64,000 nt of DNA from Pedobacter ginsengisoli (GCF_030244015.1 NZ_JASSYX010000001.1:868001-932000), one strand, 5' to 3'. Shown: positions 27,710-36,964, counted from the first letter of the stretch. The notes: generated by a model not told the origin, from the sequence alone. Made by a program: numbers and translations.

Positions 27710-27719
27710 GAAAAATTTC

Positions 27720-28505
27720 TTACAATTCTCTTACCCAGATGTTGCGGAAACTGAGCGGTGCGCTTGGATCGCCATGCGACTGCAGCTTTATAGGTGAGGG
27801 ACCATGTGCCTGCCTGTATGCAGGGTCTCCGATATATTGGGTCGGGCCTTTCAGTTCTGCATTGTTCTGAACCAGTACGCCGTTAAAGAATACAGTGACT
27901 CTTGCAGGTGTTTTGACACTTTTATCGTCGTTAAATGTCGGCGCTGTCCAGACGACATCATAAGAATTCCACTCTCCCGGTTTGTGGGTTGGGTTTGCCA
28001 GCGGAACCAATTGTTTGTAAATACTGGCGGCCTGGCCATTGGTATAAGTGTCGTTTTTGTAGGAATCCAGGATTTGCAGTTCATAACCTGCATCACCTTT
28101 ACCTATTGAGGCAAGAAATAAACCGCTGTTTCCGCGGCCTTGTCCTTTGCCTTCTATATTTGCAGGAACCTGCCATTCAATGTGCAGCTGATAATTGCCA
28201 AATGACTGTTTGGTTTCTATGTTTCCGCCGCCTGTTTTCTTGTTTACAATAAATACTCCATCGGCAACCGTCCATTTTGCGGGTTGACTGCGGTCATCGG
28301 TGCTGACCCATTTGCTCAGGTCCTTACCATCAAACAGCACTACAGCATCCGATGGGGGAGCTGTATAAACGGCTGCTCCCTGTACTATTTTAGGTACCGG
28401 AGTATATACTTCCGTTTGTTCTGGTTTTGTCTTTTCCTGCGCGTTTGTCATAGTCAGTCCACATGCGACTAAGGCCGTGGTCATGAAAATTTTGTTCAAG
28501 CTCAT
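27720..28505 (-). CDS. Secreted DUF1080 (3-keto-disaccharide hydrolase-like) protein
   Basis: 261 residues with a Sec signal peptide (ALVACGLTMTNAQE); ACG-L is a weak lipobox at most. The body is the laminin-G-like fold of DUF1080: VVLFDGKDLSKWVSTDD, YQLHIEWQVP, GRGNSGLFLAS and the C-terminal IKLQSHGDPSAPLSFRNIWV, which hold the conserved Glu, His and Asp of the family. Members are found in the periplasm of Bacteroidota and Planctomycetes and some hydrolyse 3-keto-glycosides. No oxidoreductase partner is next to it. Start follows good spacing after an AT-rich leader. Confidence 0.85.
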   Translation of the reverse strand: MSLNKIFMTTALVACGLTMTNAQEKTKPEQTEVYTPVPKIVQGAAVYTAPPSDAVVLFDGKDLSKWVSTDDRSQPAKWTVADGVFIVNKKTGGGNIETKQSFGNYQLHIEWQVPANIEGKGQGRGNSGLFLASIGKGDAGYELQILDSYKNDTYTNGQAASIYKQLVPLANPTHKPGEWNSYDVVWTAPTFNDDKSVKTPARVTVFFNGVLVQNNAELKGPTQYIGDPAYRQAHGPSPIKLQSHGDPSAPLSFRNIWVREL

Positions 28506-28618
28506 TGTTGTGGTTATATAAATCTTATTGTTAAATTGAATTTTAAAGGTAGTTCTTAAAATACATTAATCAAAAGTGATGCTACTAATTTGTTACCAAG
28601 ACCTGCGCCCTTTCTGTG

Positions 28619-28691
28619 TACTTTCTGCGCAGCTCCTGCGCTTAAAAGAATCATTTAGCGCAGAACAAGCGCGGCAGATGCGCAGAAAGTA
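28619..28691. repeat. Long imperfect palindrome between DUF1080 and the flavoprotein operon
   Basis: Outer arms TACTTTCTGCGCA (28619-28631) and TGCGCAGAAAGTA (28679-28691) are perfect 13-bp inverted repeats. Inside lie further arms CTGCGCT (28636-28642) and AGCGCAG (28657-28663). No T tract follows, so it is not a standard terminator; it may be a REP-type element, a 3' stabiliser for the minus-strand transcript ending at 28697, or a cruciform. Confidence 0.6.
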
Positions 28692-28696
28692 CGGTT

Positions 28697-28930
28697 TTAG
28701 CGCAGTCCGTCCTGTGTCGCCGGCGGATCGGTATCCTTACCCAGGGCATCCATGATCTCTCTGCGGACTTCGTGCAACTCTTCTTCTATATCACGCAGCT
28801 CCGCCTTCTCCTGATCCGCTTTTTGTACTTTTGTCTCTTGCTGTTTGTTTTTAGGTACTGCCATCATCTGAAGGATTTTAGACAATCGAACAAAGGTTAT
28901 GCCGTATTTTTCAAAAAGAATGGCGTTCAT
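28697..28930 (-). CDS. Small charged coiled-coil protein, unknown function
   Basis: 77 residues if the first ATG is used; the first stretch MNAILFEKYGITFVRL is less typical of coding sequence, and MMAVPKNKQQ (from 28864) is the more likely start, giving about 55 residues. The rest is a single charged helix rich in Glu, Lys and Arg (KAELRDIEEELHEVRREIMD). Its first ATG touches the stop codon of the flavoprotein/Rieske gene, so it is probably co-transcribed. I do not recognise a family. It could also be a short protein of stress responses, judging only from its neighbours. Confidence 0.5.
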   Translation of the reverse strand: MNAILFEKYGITFVRLSKILQMMAVPKNKQQETKVQKADQEKAELRDIEEELHEVRREIMDALGKDTDPPATQDGLR

Positions 28931-30471
28931 TATTTGGGAAGCGAAACCTGTTCGAGGTTTTTTTGCGGAGGACCCGAAATCACTTTTCCAGATAGATCAT
29001 ATCTGCCGCCATGGCAGTGACAATCCCAGCTCTGCTCAGCGGCATTAAAGCTTACGATACATCCCGCATGGGTACAGACCGGCTTCAATGCAGTCACCTT
29101 TCCGTTGCTGTCTTTATATAGCGCCAGTTTTGTTCCTTGCAGTTCCGCTACTTTTCCTTCTCCGTTTTTAAGTTCAGAAATGGCATCAAGGGCCTCCCCT
29201 CCGAAGCGGTCGGCAATGAAATGCCAGGCTACATCGGCGTTCTCCCTGACGAAATCAGTAAACCCGGCTATCGGGCTCAGCCTGGAAGGACTGTAAAGAT
29301 CCGTGTAAGGGTTTTCGTTACCCAGGATCTGGTCACTAATGATCTTTGCCGACAAAGTACCGAACATCATTCCGTTGCCATTAAAGCCGGTAGCGATATA
29401 GGTGCTGTCGCCGGCTGCGGCCATCCGTCCGATATAAGGCAGTCCGTCCGCGGGGACATAGTATTGGGAAGACCATTTGTAAGCTATCGAATCGACCTGA
29501 TAGTATTGATTCACGTATGATTCGAGATTTGCGAATGCCTGTTCCGGATCGTTATGTCCCGTTTTATGGTCTTCACCACCGATGATGAGGTATTTCTGGC
29601 CCTCGATCTGGTGGGTACGAAAATAGTGATAAGGTTCCTGCATGTCATAAGACAATCCTGTCGGGTAGCTGTTGTCTTTTAATTTTACACCGAGTACGTA
29701 GCTGCGGTAGGGTGCGCTTCGGAAACTGAATGCCGTGATTCCGGGCGGTATGTGGGTGGCGTAAACCAGGTTAGCAGTTTTTATAGGCAGTCCTCCCGCG
29801 TCCAGTTCTATGATGCCGTCTTCAGTCTTGCTGCTGCTTACAAAGGTGTCTTCCAAAATAATGCCTCCGAGGTCAATAAATGCCATGGCAAGTGCATTGA
29901 TGTATTTCAAGGGATGGAACTGTCCCTGTTTGCTGAAACGGACGGCCATCTCGAAAGGAACAGGGACGTCGTTTGTTTTGGATTTTTCTGCGGCTATTCC
30001 GGCGTTTACGGAGGACTCCAGGATTGTTTGTAACTGCCGGGTCTCTTTTTCATTTTCGGAGAACAAAAAGCCTTCTTTGTATTCAAAATCACAGTCTATC
30101 CGGTACTCATCGACCAGCGCGCTGATGATTGAAAAAGCTTCCTTACCCGAATCAGCCACCAGTCTGGCTGCGTCTTTGCCAAAATCACTTTCAATTTCCG
30201 GATAGGTCGTGTCAAAGAATGTGTTCAGGTGTGCGCTGGTGCCGCCGGTTGTCCCAAAACCGATGTTGCCGGCTTCCAGAACAATACATTTCCGGCCGGC
30301 CTTTTGCAGCATCAGTGCTGTGGTAATCCCGGTGATGCCGGCACCGACGATGACGGTATCAGCAACACCTGAAAGGTCAGCTTGTTGCGCTTTGGCAGGT
30401 GTGAATGTCTCTTTTTGCCAGGGACTCTGATTTAAACTATCTCTCCGGGTTATTTTAGCTGAATTTTTCAT
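28930..30471 (-). CDS. FAD-dependent oxidoreductase (DAO type) with C-terminal Rieske [2Fe-2S] domain
   Basis: 513 residues. An N-terminal FAD motif (TVIVGAGITGITTALMLQKAG, about 38-60) starts a D-amino-acid-oxidase-like fold; GFNGNGMMFGTLSAKIISD near 365 is the second FAD contact. The last 90 residues form a Rieske domain with iron ligands C466-x-H468 and C484-xx-H487, plus C471 and C486, which give the disulfide of high-potential centres. The arrangement is like the YhfW-type group of oxidoreductases with Rieske tails. No signal peptide is seen. Substrate unknown, perhaps an amine or amino acid. It is divergent from the DUF4142 gene across 223 bp. Confidence 0.85.
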   Translation of the reverse strand: MKNSAKITRRDSLNQSPWQKETFTPAKAQQADLSGVADTVIVGAGITGITTALMLQKAGRKCIVLEAGNIGFGTTGGTSAHLNTFFDTTYPEIESDFGKDAARLVADSGKEAFSIISALVDEYRIDCDFEYKEGFLFSENEKETRQLQTILESSVNAGIAAEKSKTNDVPVPFEMAVRFSKQGQFHPLKYINALAMAFIDLGGIILEDTFVSSSKTEDGIIELDAGGLPIKTANLVYATHIPPGITAFSFRSAPYRSYVLGVKLKDNSYPTGLSYDMQEPYHYFRTHQIEGQKYLIIGGEDHKTGHNDPEQAFANLESYVNQYYQVDSIAYKWSSQYYVPADGLPYIGRMAAAGDSTYIATGFNGNGMMFGTLSAKIISDQILGNENPYTDLYSPSRLSPIAGFTDFVRENADVAWHFIADRFGGEALDAISELKNGEGKVAELQGTKLALYKDSNGKVTALKPVCTHAGCIVSFNAAEQSWDCHCHGGRYDLSGKVISGPPQKNLEQVSLPK

Positions 30472-30655
30472 AACTACAATGATAATGTCTATCGCTGTTC
30501 AATGCTGTCACTGCTTTCATTGAGATTCTGACAGTGATTATTACACGAACATCAGACAGCTAAAAATGTTTTTTCATTTTTTATGTCACGGTCTGGCCTG
30601 GAGTCGTGTCCTTAACAAATGCATCCGGCTGATTGCTTTTTTTCAAAACAATCTT

Positions 30656-30684
30656 TTTTATCAGCGGTTATGATGCTGATAAAA
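30656..30684. promoter_or_regulatory. Inverted repeat just upstream of the DUF4142 gene
   Basis: TTTTATCAGC (30656-30665), 9-nt spacer, GCTGATAAAA (30675-30684): perfect 10-bp arms ending 10 bases before the ATG at 30695. It may be an operator or a hairpin that covers the ribosome start. No regulator is linked. Confidence 0.5.
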
Positions 30685-30694
30685 TAAAAAACTT

Positions 30695-31282
30695 ATGAAA
30701 AACTTAATTTATGCAATGATGATCTCTGGGGTGATGTTTGCCCTCCAGAGCTGTAGCAATTCGGGAAGTACAACTGATACTTCTGATACCTCTGAAATGG
30801 CAGCTGACTCTATGGCAGCAGCTGATACGGTTTCAATGGCTCCGGCCCCGGTCAGTGCCGACACTGCATTTACCAGTAAGGCTGCTATAGGCGGAATGGC
30901 TGAGGTGGAACTGGGTAAACTTGCTCAGGAAAAAGCAAGCAACGCTAAAGTGAAAGACTTTGCGTCGATGATGGTGAAAGATCACGGCAAGGCTAATGAG
31001 GAATTGAAGGCAATAGCGTCTTCCAAAAACATTCTCCTTCCAGCTACTCTCGACCAGGAGCACAAGACTAAACTGGAGGAATTAAAATTAAAATCAGGTG
31101 CTGATTTTGATAAAGCCTATGCCGCGGCAATGGTAGCAGGTCATCAGAAAACGCTGACATTGATGGAAGATGGCAGTGCAAACCTAAAGGATGCAGAGTT
31201 GAAGGGTTTCGCAGCCAGGACAGCACCGGTTGTAAAACACCATTTGGATCTGATCAATTCTATTCAATCGGAATTGAAATAA
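30695..31282 (+). CDS. DUF4142 lipoprotein
   Basis: 195 residues. Lipobox LQSC-SNSGS followed by a low-complexity Ser/Thr/Asp/Ala linker (about 23-58), then a four-helix DUF4142 domain (about 60-193) with EVELGKLAQEKASNAKVKDF and MVKDHGKANEELKAIA, a ferritin-like pattern of His and Glu. DUF4142 proteins are stress-induced periplasmic or outer-membrane lipoproteins in many bacteria; a ligand has not been established. Monocistronic: a pair of hairpins follows the stop. Confidence 0.85.
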   Translation: MKNLIYAMMISGVMFALQSCSNSGSTTDTSDTSEMAADSMAAADTVSMAPAPVSADTAFTSKAAIGGMAEVELGKLAQEKASNAKVKDFASMMVKDHGKANEELKAIASSKNILLPATLDQEHKTKLEELKLKSGADFDKAYAAAMVAGHQKTLTLMEDGSANLKDAELKGFAARTAPVVKHHLDLINSIQSELK

Positions 31283-31324
31283 TTGATGTGTCTGTGTTTA
31301 ACGAGCGGCGGCGCAGTAGGAAGC

Positions 31325-31407
31325 ATTTGCAGGCAATCGCTGCAAATCTGACACCGGACAACTGAAATATTTTCATTTTTTCTGAAATTTTTTCAGTTGT
31401 CCGGTGC
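31325..31407. repeat. Two tandem hairpins after the DUF4142 gene
   Basis: First ATTTGCAG / CTGCAAAT (31325-31347), then a perfect 16-bp inverted repeat CACCGGACAACTGAAA (31352-31367) and TTTCAGTTGTCCGGTG (31391-31406), followed by CCATTTTTAT. The second can act as a terminator for DUF4142. Its length and 23-nt spacer also fit a miniature repeat element. Confidence 0.6.
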
Positions 31408-31429
31408 CATTTTTATCCTTCGGGTGCAA

Positions 31430-31445
31430 TGGCATGGCAGTTGTA
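31430..31445 (+). promoter_or_regulatory. Possible sigma-54-type promoter for hsp20
   Basis: TGGCATG, 4 bases, TTGTA matches the -24/-12 consensus TGGCAYR-N4-TTGCW except for T instead of C in the -12 element. It lies 84 bases before the hsp20 start. No enhancer site or activator gene was recognised nearby, so this is tentative. Confidence 0.35.
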
Positions 31446-31513
31446 AAAGTTGATTTGGAACATTAAGTTCTGAGTGTTTAATTAATTATAAGTTTTAATC
31501 ATTAAATCAAATT

Positions 31514-31520
31514 AAGGAGG
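31514..31520 (+). promoter_or_regulatory. Full-consensus Shine-Dalgarno site of hsp20
   Basis: AAGGAGG, 8 bases before the ATG at 31529. Such complete sites are rare in Bacteroidota, where most genes in this window have none, and this one fixes the start and suggests very strong or special translation. Confidence 0.75.
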
Positions 31521-31528
31521 AAAAACCT

Positions 31529-31969
31529 ATGACATTGGTTAAATTTAATCCCGAAAGAAAAAACAACGCACTAATGCCAGGCTTTGGTGATGTTTTTGAA
31601 TCCATCTTTAACGACACTTTTTTTTCAGACCGCATGGTCAGCCGTGTTCCGGCGGTAAACATCAGTGAAAGCCAGGACCACTTTCATATTGAGCTGGCGG
31701 CACCTGGCTTGAAAAAAGAAGATTTTAAACTAAACCTTGACCGCAACCAGCTGAGCATATCGGTAGAGCAGAGCAGTGAAAGTAAGGAGCAGGAAAAAAA
31801 TTATAACAAACGTGAATACTGCTATACTTCTTTTGTGAGGTCATTTACCCTACCTGAAAGCGCAGATCATAACCAGATCCAGGCTGGTTACACAGATGGT
31901 GTGCTCAAGATCGATATTGCTAAGAAAGAAGAAGCAAAATCAATCGTCAGGCAAATTGAGATTAAGTAA
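31529..31969 (+). CDS. Small heat-shock protein, Hsp20/alpha-crystallin family
   Basis: 146 residues. The alpha-crystallin domain runs from about 40 to 133 with VPAVNISESQDHFHIELAAPGL at its start and the conserved A-x-x-x-G-V-L-like motif as AGYTDGVLKIDIAKK, followed by a short tail with I-x-I-like REIEIK variant (RQIEIK). The N-terminal arm is short. These chaperones form oligomers that hold unfolded proteins in the cytoplasm. The gene is monocistronic with a strong Shine-Dalgarno site and a terminator 20 bases after the stop. Confidence 0.93.
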   Translation: MTLVKFNPERKNNALMPGFGDVFESIFNDTFFSDRMVSRVPAVNISESQDHFHIELAAPGLKKEDFKLNLDRNQLSISVEQSSESKEQEKNYNKREYCYTSFVRSFTLPESADHNQIQAGYTDGVLKIDIAKKEEAKSIVRQIEIK

Positions 31970-31988
31970 AATCTCCTGTTTTATTAAA

Positions 31989-32023
31989 AAAGCAAAGGCC
32001 CTGGTATGCCGGGCCTTTGCTTT
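31989..32023 (+). terminator. Intrinsic terminator after hsp20
   Basis: Hairpin AAAGCAAAGGCCC / GGGCCTTTGCTTT, 13 bp with a 9-nt loop, followed by TAAAATTT. Confidence 0.85.
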
Positions 32024-32037
32024 AAAATTTAGCAGAT

Positions 32038-32343
32038 ATGAGAAGGCAGTTTTACATTTTACTCAGTCAGAAAACTTTATCCGGTTATACCACCTATGGA
32101 CAGTTCTGGTTAGGATATAACCGTTCAGTAGCCACGGATATCTTTAGCCAGCTTAAAGAAAGCGAAAAAGACCCCTCGCAGCTGATGCTGCACCTGGACT
32201 TCATGGAATGTGTAGATGAAATCCCGGTAAAGATCAAAACGATCTGCTGCACACTTGAAGATTATGCCTCAAATTGTAAACTAATTGCAAAAGAACTGTT
32301 CCGGACTTTAAACCTGGAAGGGCAAAAGCCCGATCCGTTATAA
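32038..32343 (+). CDS. Hypothetical protein (101 aa)
   Basis: Starts 15 bases after the hsp20 terminator. The sequence has balanced composition and a plausible fold (GYTTYGQFWLGYNRSVATDIFS at 16-37, then LHLDFMECVDEIPVKIKTIC), with no signal peptide or membrane segment. I do not recognise a characterised family. The codon use matches the neighbours. It is convergent with the sugar symporter gene, 15 bases apart. Confidence 0.65.
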   Translation: MRRQFYILLSQKTLSGYTTYGQFWLGYNRSVATDIFSQLKESEKDPSQLMLHLDFMECVDEIPVKIKTICCTLEDYASNCKLIAKELFRTLNLEGQKPDPL

Positions 32344-32358
32344 AGTTCTGGTTTATGA

Positions 32359-34047
32359 CTACCAGTAAATCGTATACAAGGCAACCAGCAAACCACAGAT
32401 GATCAGTGCGCCAACCGCAAAGCTCCGGCTGGTTTTGAACATACTGCTGTCTATTTCCAGTCCTTTGGCGATTACGCCGCGTTTGGTTTCATAGATACTG
32501 ATCAGGTACATCACAACTATAGAGATCAGGAACACAAAACCCATACGGTCTATAAACGGAATTTCGTAAAGCATGCTGCCGTCCTTTTGGGTAACCAGTT
32601 TAGAGAAACCTGAGGCGCTCAGGAACTCCAGGTTCATCACAAAAGGAAGGAACTTGAAAGCTACCGAAAGCACAAATCCGCCGATTGTGGCAAAAAGGGC
32701 TGCATTGGAAGTTGTTTTTTTCCAGAAGAATCCCAGGATGAACATGGCAAAGATACCAGGTGAAAAGAAGCCGGTATATTCCTGTATGAACTGGAACCCG
32801 CCTTTTTTATCAATACCCAATAGTGGTGCGATGACGATGGCAATGATCATGGCGGCGATCACAGTGATCCGTCCGACCACTACTTGTTTGTCTTCATGAG
32901 CGGTTTTATTGATCACCTTTTTGTAGATGTCCAGTGTGAATATCGTAGCGATGCTATTGGCTTTACCTGCAAGGGAGGCTACGACCGCTGCGGTAAGTGC
33001 CGCGAAGGAAAGACCTTTTAACCCTGCAGGCAGAAGGTTAAGCAATACCGGATAGGCGGTATCGGGCGCAACTTCGCCGCCCTGGCTCATCGCGGTTTGA
33101 AAATCTCCGTATCCTTCTTTGTACAGGACATAGGCGGCTATACCTGGCAATACCACGATCACAGGCATTAATAGTTTTAAGAAAGATGCAAAAAGAATCC
33201 CGTTGCGGGCAGTTTTTATATCGGCTCCCAAAGCACGCTGGGTAATGTATTGGTTACAGCCCCAGTAGTTGAGGTTAACGATCCACATACCGCCGATCAG
33301 GACGCTGAGTCCCGGGAGGTCAAGGTAATTTTCATTGTCTTTCTTGAAGATCATATGGAAATGGTCCTCCGCTTTTTCACTGAGCAGGTTAAATCCTTTG
33401 AGGACACCACTGGATCCGAAGTGGGTAGCGACCAGGTCGAGGGCCAGATAGGTTGTAGCCAGACCACCCAGAATGAGGAAAAAGACCTGGATGACGTCTG
33501 TATATCCGATTACTTTCATACCGCCGAGCGTAATGATGATGGCAAAGAACGCCAGCAGGTACATACATGCGGTAAGGTTGATCCCTGAAATGCTGTGGAT
33601 GGCCAGCGCGCCTAAATAGAGAATAGAGGTCAGGTTGACCACTACATAAAGCAATAACCAAAATACAGCCATGATCATCGCTACCGTGCCGTTATAACGC
33701 TGGTGCAGGAACTGAGGCATGGTATAGATCTTGTTTTTCAGGTACACAGGAATGAAGAAAATGGCCACAATCAGCAGGGTTGCCGCTGCCATCCATTCAT
33801 AGGTAGCAATCGCAAGGCCCATCTTAAAGCCTGAACCGCTCATCCCGATGAATTGCTCTGCGGAAATATTAGAGGCAATGAGCGACGCTCCGATGGCCCA
33901 CCAGGTCAGGGAATCTTTGGCAAGGAAAAAGTCTTTTGAGTTTTCGTCTTTGGCTTTTTTTTGCCGATAGACCCACCAGCCATAAAAGGCTACAATAAAA
34001 AAGTATACCAAAAATACGGCATAATCGAGCATTCCGAGTGTCTTCAT
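32359..34047 (-). CDS. Sodium:solute symporter (SSS family), probable xylose transporter
   Basis: 562 residues from MKTLGMLDYAVF; a frame extension to 34095 is rejected because its 16 extra codons run through a terminator hairpin. About 14 membrane helices are visible, with the vSGLT-like signatures ASNISAEQFIGMSGSGFKMG and the Na-site helix containing LAGKANSIATIF. It lies downstream of xylA and xylB in the same direction, so it likely brings xylose across the inner membrane with sodium. Other sugars such as galactose or glucose are possible. Confidence 0.87.
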   Translation of the reverse strand: MKTLGMLDYAVFLVYFFIVAFYGWWVYRQKKAKDENSKDFFLAKDSLTWWAIGASLIASNISAEQFIGMSGSGFKMGLAIATYEWMAAATLLIVAIFFIPVYLKNKIYTMPQFLHQRYNGTVAMIMAVFWLLLYVVVNLTSILYLGALAIHSISGINLTACMYLLAFFAIIITLGGMKVIGYTDVIQVFFLILGGLATTYLALDLVATHFGSSGVLKGFNLLSEKAEDHFHMIFKKDNENYLDLPGLSVLIGGMWIVNLNYWGCNQYITQRALGADIKTARNGILFASFLKLLMPVIVVLPGIAAYVLYKEGYGDFQTAMSQGGEVAPDTAYPVLLNLLPAGLKGLSFAALTAAVVASLAGKANSIATIFTLDIYKKVINKTAHEDKQVVVGRITVIAAMIIAIVIAPLLGIDKKGGFQFIQEYTGFFSPGIFAMFILGFFWKKTTSNAALFATIGGFVLSVAFKFLPFVMNLEFLSASGFSKLVTQKDGSMLYEIPFIDRMGFVFLISIVVMYLISIYETKRGVIAKGLEIDSSMFKTSRSFAVGALIICGLLVALYTIYW

Positions 34048-34067
34048 CAGTTTAGTTTGGTTTTTAA

Positions 34068-34100
34068 AAAGGGTGTCCGAGTTAAATTCGGACACCCTTT
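34068..34100 (-). terminator. Intrinsic terminator between xylA and the symporter gene
   Basis: Hairpin AAAGGGTGTCCGA / TCGGACACCCTTT with 7-nt loop; on the minus strand it is followed by TTTTTAAAAA. It stands 31 bases after the xylA stop and 20 bases before the symporter ATG, so read-through or a second promoter is needed to express the transporter. Confidence 0.8.
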
Positions 34101-34131
34101 GGTTCTTGTATTTATCGGGTCAATTTAATGA

Positions 34132-35457
34132 TTAAATATATCTGTTGATCAGGTTTTCTAAATATTCTTGTCTTCCACTGATCGTTTTAGGCTCGCCATT
34201 AGCTATTGCGTAGTCTCTCAGGCTTTCCAGTGTTACATTTCCGGTTTCAAATTCTTTTCCTGCACCGGCGTCGAACGAGGCGTAGCGCTCAGATCTTAAT
34301 TTTTTGTATTCGGATTTCTGAAGAATATTGTCTGCAATGATCAAAGCTCTTGCAAAGTTGTCCATACCGCCAATATGTGCGTGGAAAAGATCTGCCTGAT
34401 CGGTTGAGTTTCTGCGGATCTTCGCATCGAAATTGATACCTCCGGTCTGGAAGCCACCTGCCTCTAAAATGATCATCATAGATTCTACCAGTTCGTTGAG
34501 GTTGGTCGGGAACTGGTCGGTGTCCCATCCGTTTTGGTAATCACCGCGGTTGGCGTCGATTGATCCAAGCATTCCTGCATCAGCAGCAACCTGAAGTTCG
34601 TGCTGGAAGGTATGGCCGGCAAGTGTTGCGTGGTTTACTTCCAGGTTCAGTTTGAAATCATCAAGCAGGTCGTATTGTCTCAGGAAGCCTATTACTGTTG
34701 CCGCATCATAGTCATATTGGTGCTTGGTCGGCTCGCATGGTTTTGGCTCAATATAGAATGTACCTTTGAAACCGTTTCTTCTGGCGTATTCTTTGGAGGC
34801 ATGCAGAAATTTCGCGAAATGTTCCTGCTCACGTTTCATGTCAGTATTCAGCAGGCTCATGTAGCCTTCACGACCACCCCAGAATACATATCCTTCACCG
34901 CCAAGGGCGATAGTGGCATCCAGTGCGCCTTTTACCTGTGCAGCACCATGGGCCAGCACATGAAAGTCGGGATTGGTCGAAGCGCCGTTCATGTATCTTG
35001 GATTGGAAAACAAATTGGCTGTACCCCATAACAACTTGATGCCTGTTTGTTGTTGTTTCTCTTTCGCATAGGCAGTTAAAGCCTGCAGCCTGCGGTCATT
35101 TTCATTGATGTCTGTGCCATAATCAACAACATCCAGATCGTGAAAGCAATAGTAAGGAATGCTCATTTTTGTCAGGAACTCAAAAGCAGCATCCATTTTA
35201 TCTTTAGCTCTTTCTACAGGGTCACTTTTTTTGTCCCATGGAAAAATATGTGTCGGCGCGCCAAAAGGATCTGCACCGTTGCCGCAGAAGGAATGCCAGT
35301 AAGCTCCGGCAAAACGCAGGTGGTCTTTCAGTTTTTTTCCGGCAACAACCCGTTCTGCGTCGTACCATCTGAAAGCAAGAGGATTATCGCTTTCAGTTCC
35401 CTCAAATTTAATGTTTCCTATTCCTTTAAAGAATTCGTTATCAGAGTTTAATGTCAT
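34132..35457 (-). CDS. xylA: Xylose isomerase
   Basis: 441 residues from [12 protein letters not shown]; the open frame extends 70 codons further upstream but that part overlaps xylB in another frame and has no coding character. Class II xylose isomerase motifs are all present: [12 protein letters not shown] (catalytic His and Asp), [28 protein letters not shown] and [17 protein letters not shown], with metal-binding Glu, Asp and His residues. It converts D-xylose to D-xylulose with two divalent metals in the cytoplasm. It starts 28 bases after the xylB stop; a terminator follows. Confidence 0.96.
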   Translation of the reverse strand: MTLNSDNEFFKGIGNIKFEGTESDNPLAFRWYDAERVVAGKKLKDHLRFAGAYWHSFCGNGADPFGAPTHIFPWDKKSDPVERAKDKMDAAFEFLTKMSIPYYCFHDLDVVDYGTDINENDRRLQALTAYAKEKQQQTGIKLLWGTANLFSNPRYMNGASTNPDFHVLAHGAAQVKGALDATIALGGEGYVFWGGREGYMSLLNTDMKREQEHFAKFLHASKEYARRNGFKGTFYIEPKPCEPTKHQYDYDAATVIGFLRQYDLLDDFKLNLEVNHATLAGHTFQHELQVAADAGMLGSIDANRGDYQNGWDTDQFPTNLNELVESMMIILEAGGFQTGGINFDAKIRRNSTDQADLFHAHIGGMDNFARALIIADNILQKSEYKKLRSERYASFDAGAGKEFETGNVTLESLRDYAIANGEPKTISGRQEYLENLINRYI

Positions 35458-35485
35458 GATATATGGTATTAATTGGTTAATGATT

Positions 35486-36964
35486 TTAGTGATTAAGTGT
35501 TTTGCTGAGCAGTTGTTTCCATTCCTGGTATTCCTGCTCAAGGTTTGTTTTTCCCGGTTCGATGACTCCAAGCGGCTTTTTGTTGGTAAATGCCTCGCTG
35601 GCTGAACTGTAGACTCCGGCACCGATACCGGCACCAATGGCTGCTCCATAGCTGCCGTCGCTTTCATGGAGCTCTACGGGTACGCCTGTAATGTCAACAA
35701 AGGACTGTGTAAAGATCTCGCTCAGGAAGAGATTGGATTTGCCGGCCCTGATGACGGATGGCTTCATGCCATTTTCTCTGAGGATGTCCAGACCATAACG
35801 GAAAGAAAAGGCGATGCCCTCCTGGACCGCCCGGAACAAGTCTGGGGTGTTGTGCAGGTTGAGGTCTATATTCCCGAAATGGGCGCCTGTGATCCTGTTG
35901 TTCAGCATGCGCTCTGCGCCATTGCCAAACGGCAGGACCCGGAGTCCTCTGCTTCCTGCCGGAGCGGAGGCACTCAGCTCATTGATGGTGTTGTAGTCCA
36001 GATGGCTGCCAAACTGTGCCCTGGCCCAGCGGTACATGCTTCCTGTGCCGTTAATGCACAATAAAACGCCGAGCCGCTGCTGTTCCGTAGTATAGTTTAC
36101 ATGGGCGAATGTGTTTACCCTTGATTCTTTATCGTACAATAAATGATCGGTGACACCATAGATCACTCCCGACGTTCCTGCTGTGGCCGCAACTTCACCA
36201 GGTTCAGTTACATTTAAAGAGAGCGCATTGTTGGGCTGATCACCTGCTTTATAACTGACCGGGATGCCGGATTTTAAACCTAATAAATTTGCCGCAGTAC
36301 TGCTGAGCTGCCCGTGACTGGAAAAAACCGGCCTGATCTGCGGGATTACAGATTCGCTGAAACCGTAATAATCCATAACATCTTTTGAAAGGCTTTTGGT
36401 TTTGAAATCCCAAAATACTCCTTCAGAAAGGGCGGAAATACTTGTGGTTGCTTCTCCTGTCAGCTTTAGTGCAATGAAGTCACCCGGAAGCATGATCCTA
36501 TCGACCTTAGCATAGATTTCAGGCTCGTTGGCTTTGACCCAGGCCAGTTTAGATGCTGTAAAATTGCCCGGTGAATTGAGCAAATGTTCCAGTGCATGGA
36601 CCTTTCCTATGGTTTCAAAAGCTTTTTCACCGATTTCCACGGCCCGGCTGTCACACCAGATGATGCTGTTTCTAAGGCTGTTCTGATTTTTGTCCACCAT
36701 GACCAGTCCGTGCATCTGATAAGCGATGCCGATTGCGGCGATGTCCTGCGGGTCGTAGGCTTTCTTTGCATTACAAATGGAAATGGCTTCCTGAACGTGC
36801 GCCCACCACATATTGGGTGACTGTTCTGCCCAACCGGTTTGCAGTGCAATGATTTCCGTTTCTTGTTCAGGGTAGGTAGCCGTGGCTTTGATATTGCCAT
36901 TTGCAGCGTCCACTACCGAAATTTTTATAGATGATGTACCAACATCAATACCTAATAACAGCAT
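35486..36964 (-). CDS. xylB: Xylulokinase
   Basis: 492 residues, FGGY kinase family. N-terminal phosphate loop [17 protein letters not shown], substrate region [14 protein letters not shown] and C-terminal ATP site AGTSGVIYG plus the [19 protein letters not shown] segment are present. It phosphorylates D-xylulose to xylulose 5-phosphate. First gene of the xyl transcript, divergent from a LacI-type regulator; a CAATCGATTG palindrome lies between them. Confidence 0.93.
   Translation of the reverse strand: MLLLGIDVGTSSIKISVVDAANGNIKATATYPEQETEIIALQTGWAEQSPNMWWAHVQEAISICNAKKAYDPQDIAAIGIAYQMHGLVMVDKNQNSLRNSIIWCDSRAVEIGEKAFETIGKVHALEHLLNSPGNFTASKLAWVKANEPEIYAKVDRIMLPGDFIALKLTGEATTSISALSEGVFWDFKTKSLSKDVMDYYGFSESVIPQIRPVFSSHGQLSSTAANLLGLKSGIPVSYKAGDQPNNALSLNVTEPGEVAATAGTSGVIYGVTDHLLYDKESRVNTFAHVNYTTEQQRLGVLLCINGTGSMYRWARAQFGSHLDYNTINELSASAPAGSRGLRVLPFGNGAERMLNNRITGAHFGNIDLNLHNTPDLFRAVQEGIAFSFRYGLDILRENGMKPSVIRAGKSNLFLSEIFTQSFVDITGVPVELHESDGSYGAAIGAGIGAGVYSSASEAFTNKKPLGVIEPGKTNLEQEYQEWKQLLSKTLNH

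Noticed and set aside
34048..34095. Upstream extension of the sugar symporter to a first ATG at 34095
   Set aside because: The added codons are the arms of an intrinsic terminator, and the next ATG gives a normal N-terminus.
35458..35667. 70-codon N-terminal extension of xylose isomerase
   Set aside because: It overlaps the xylB end and is Ser/Arg/Pro-rich without similarity to the family; [10 protein letters not shown] is a typical start.
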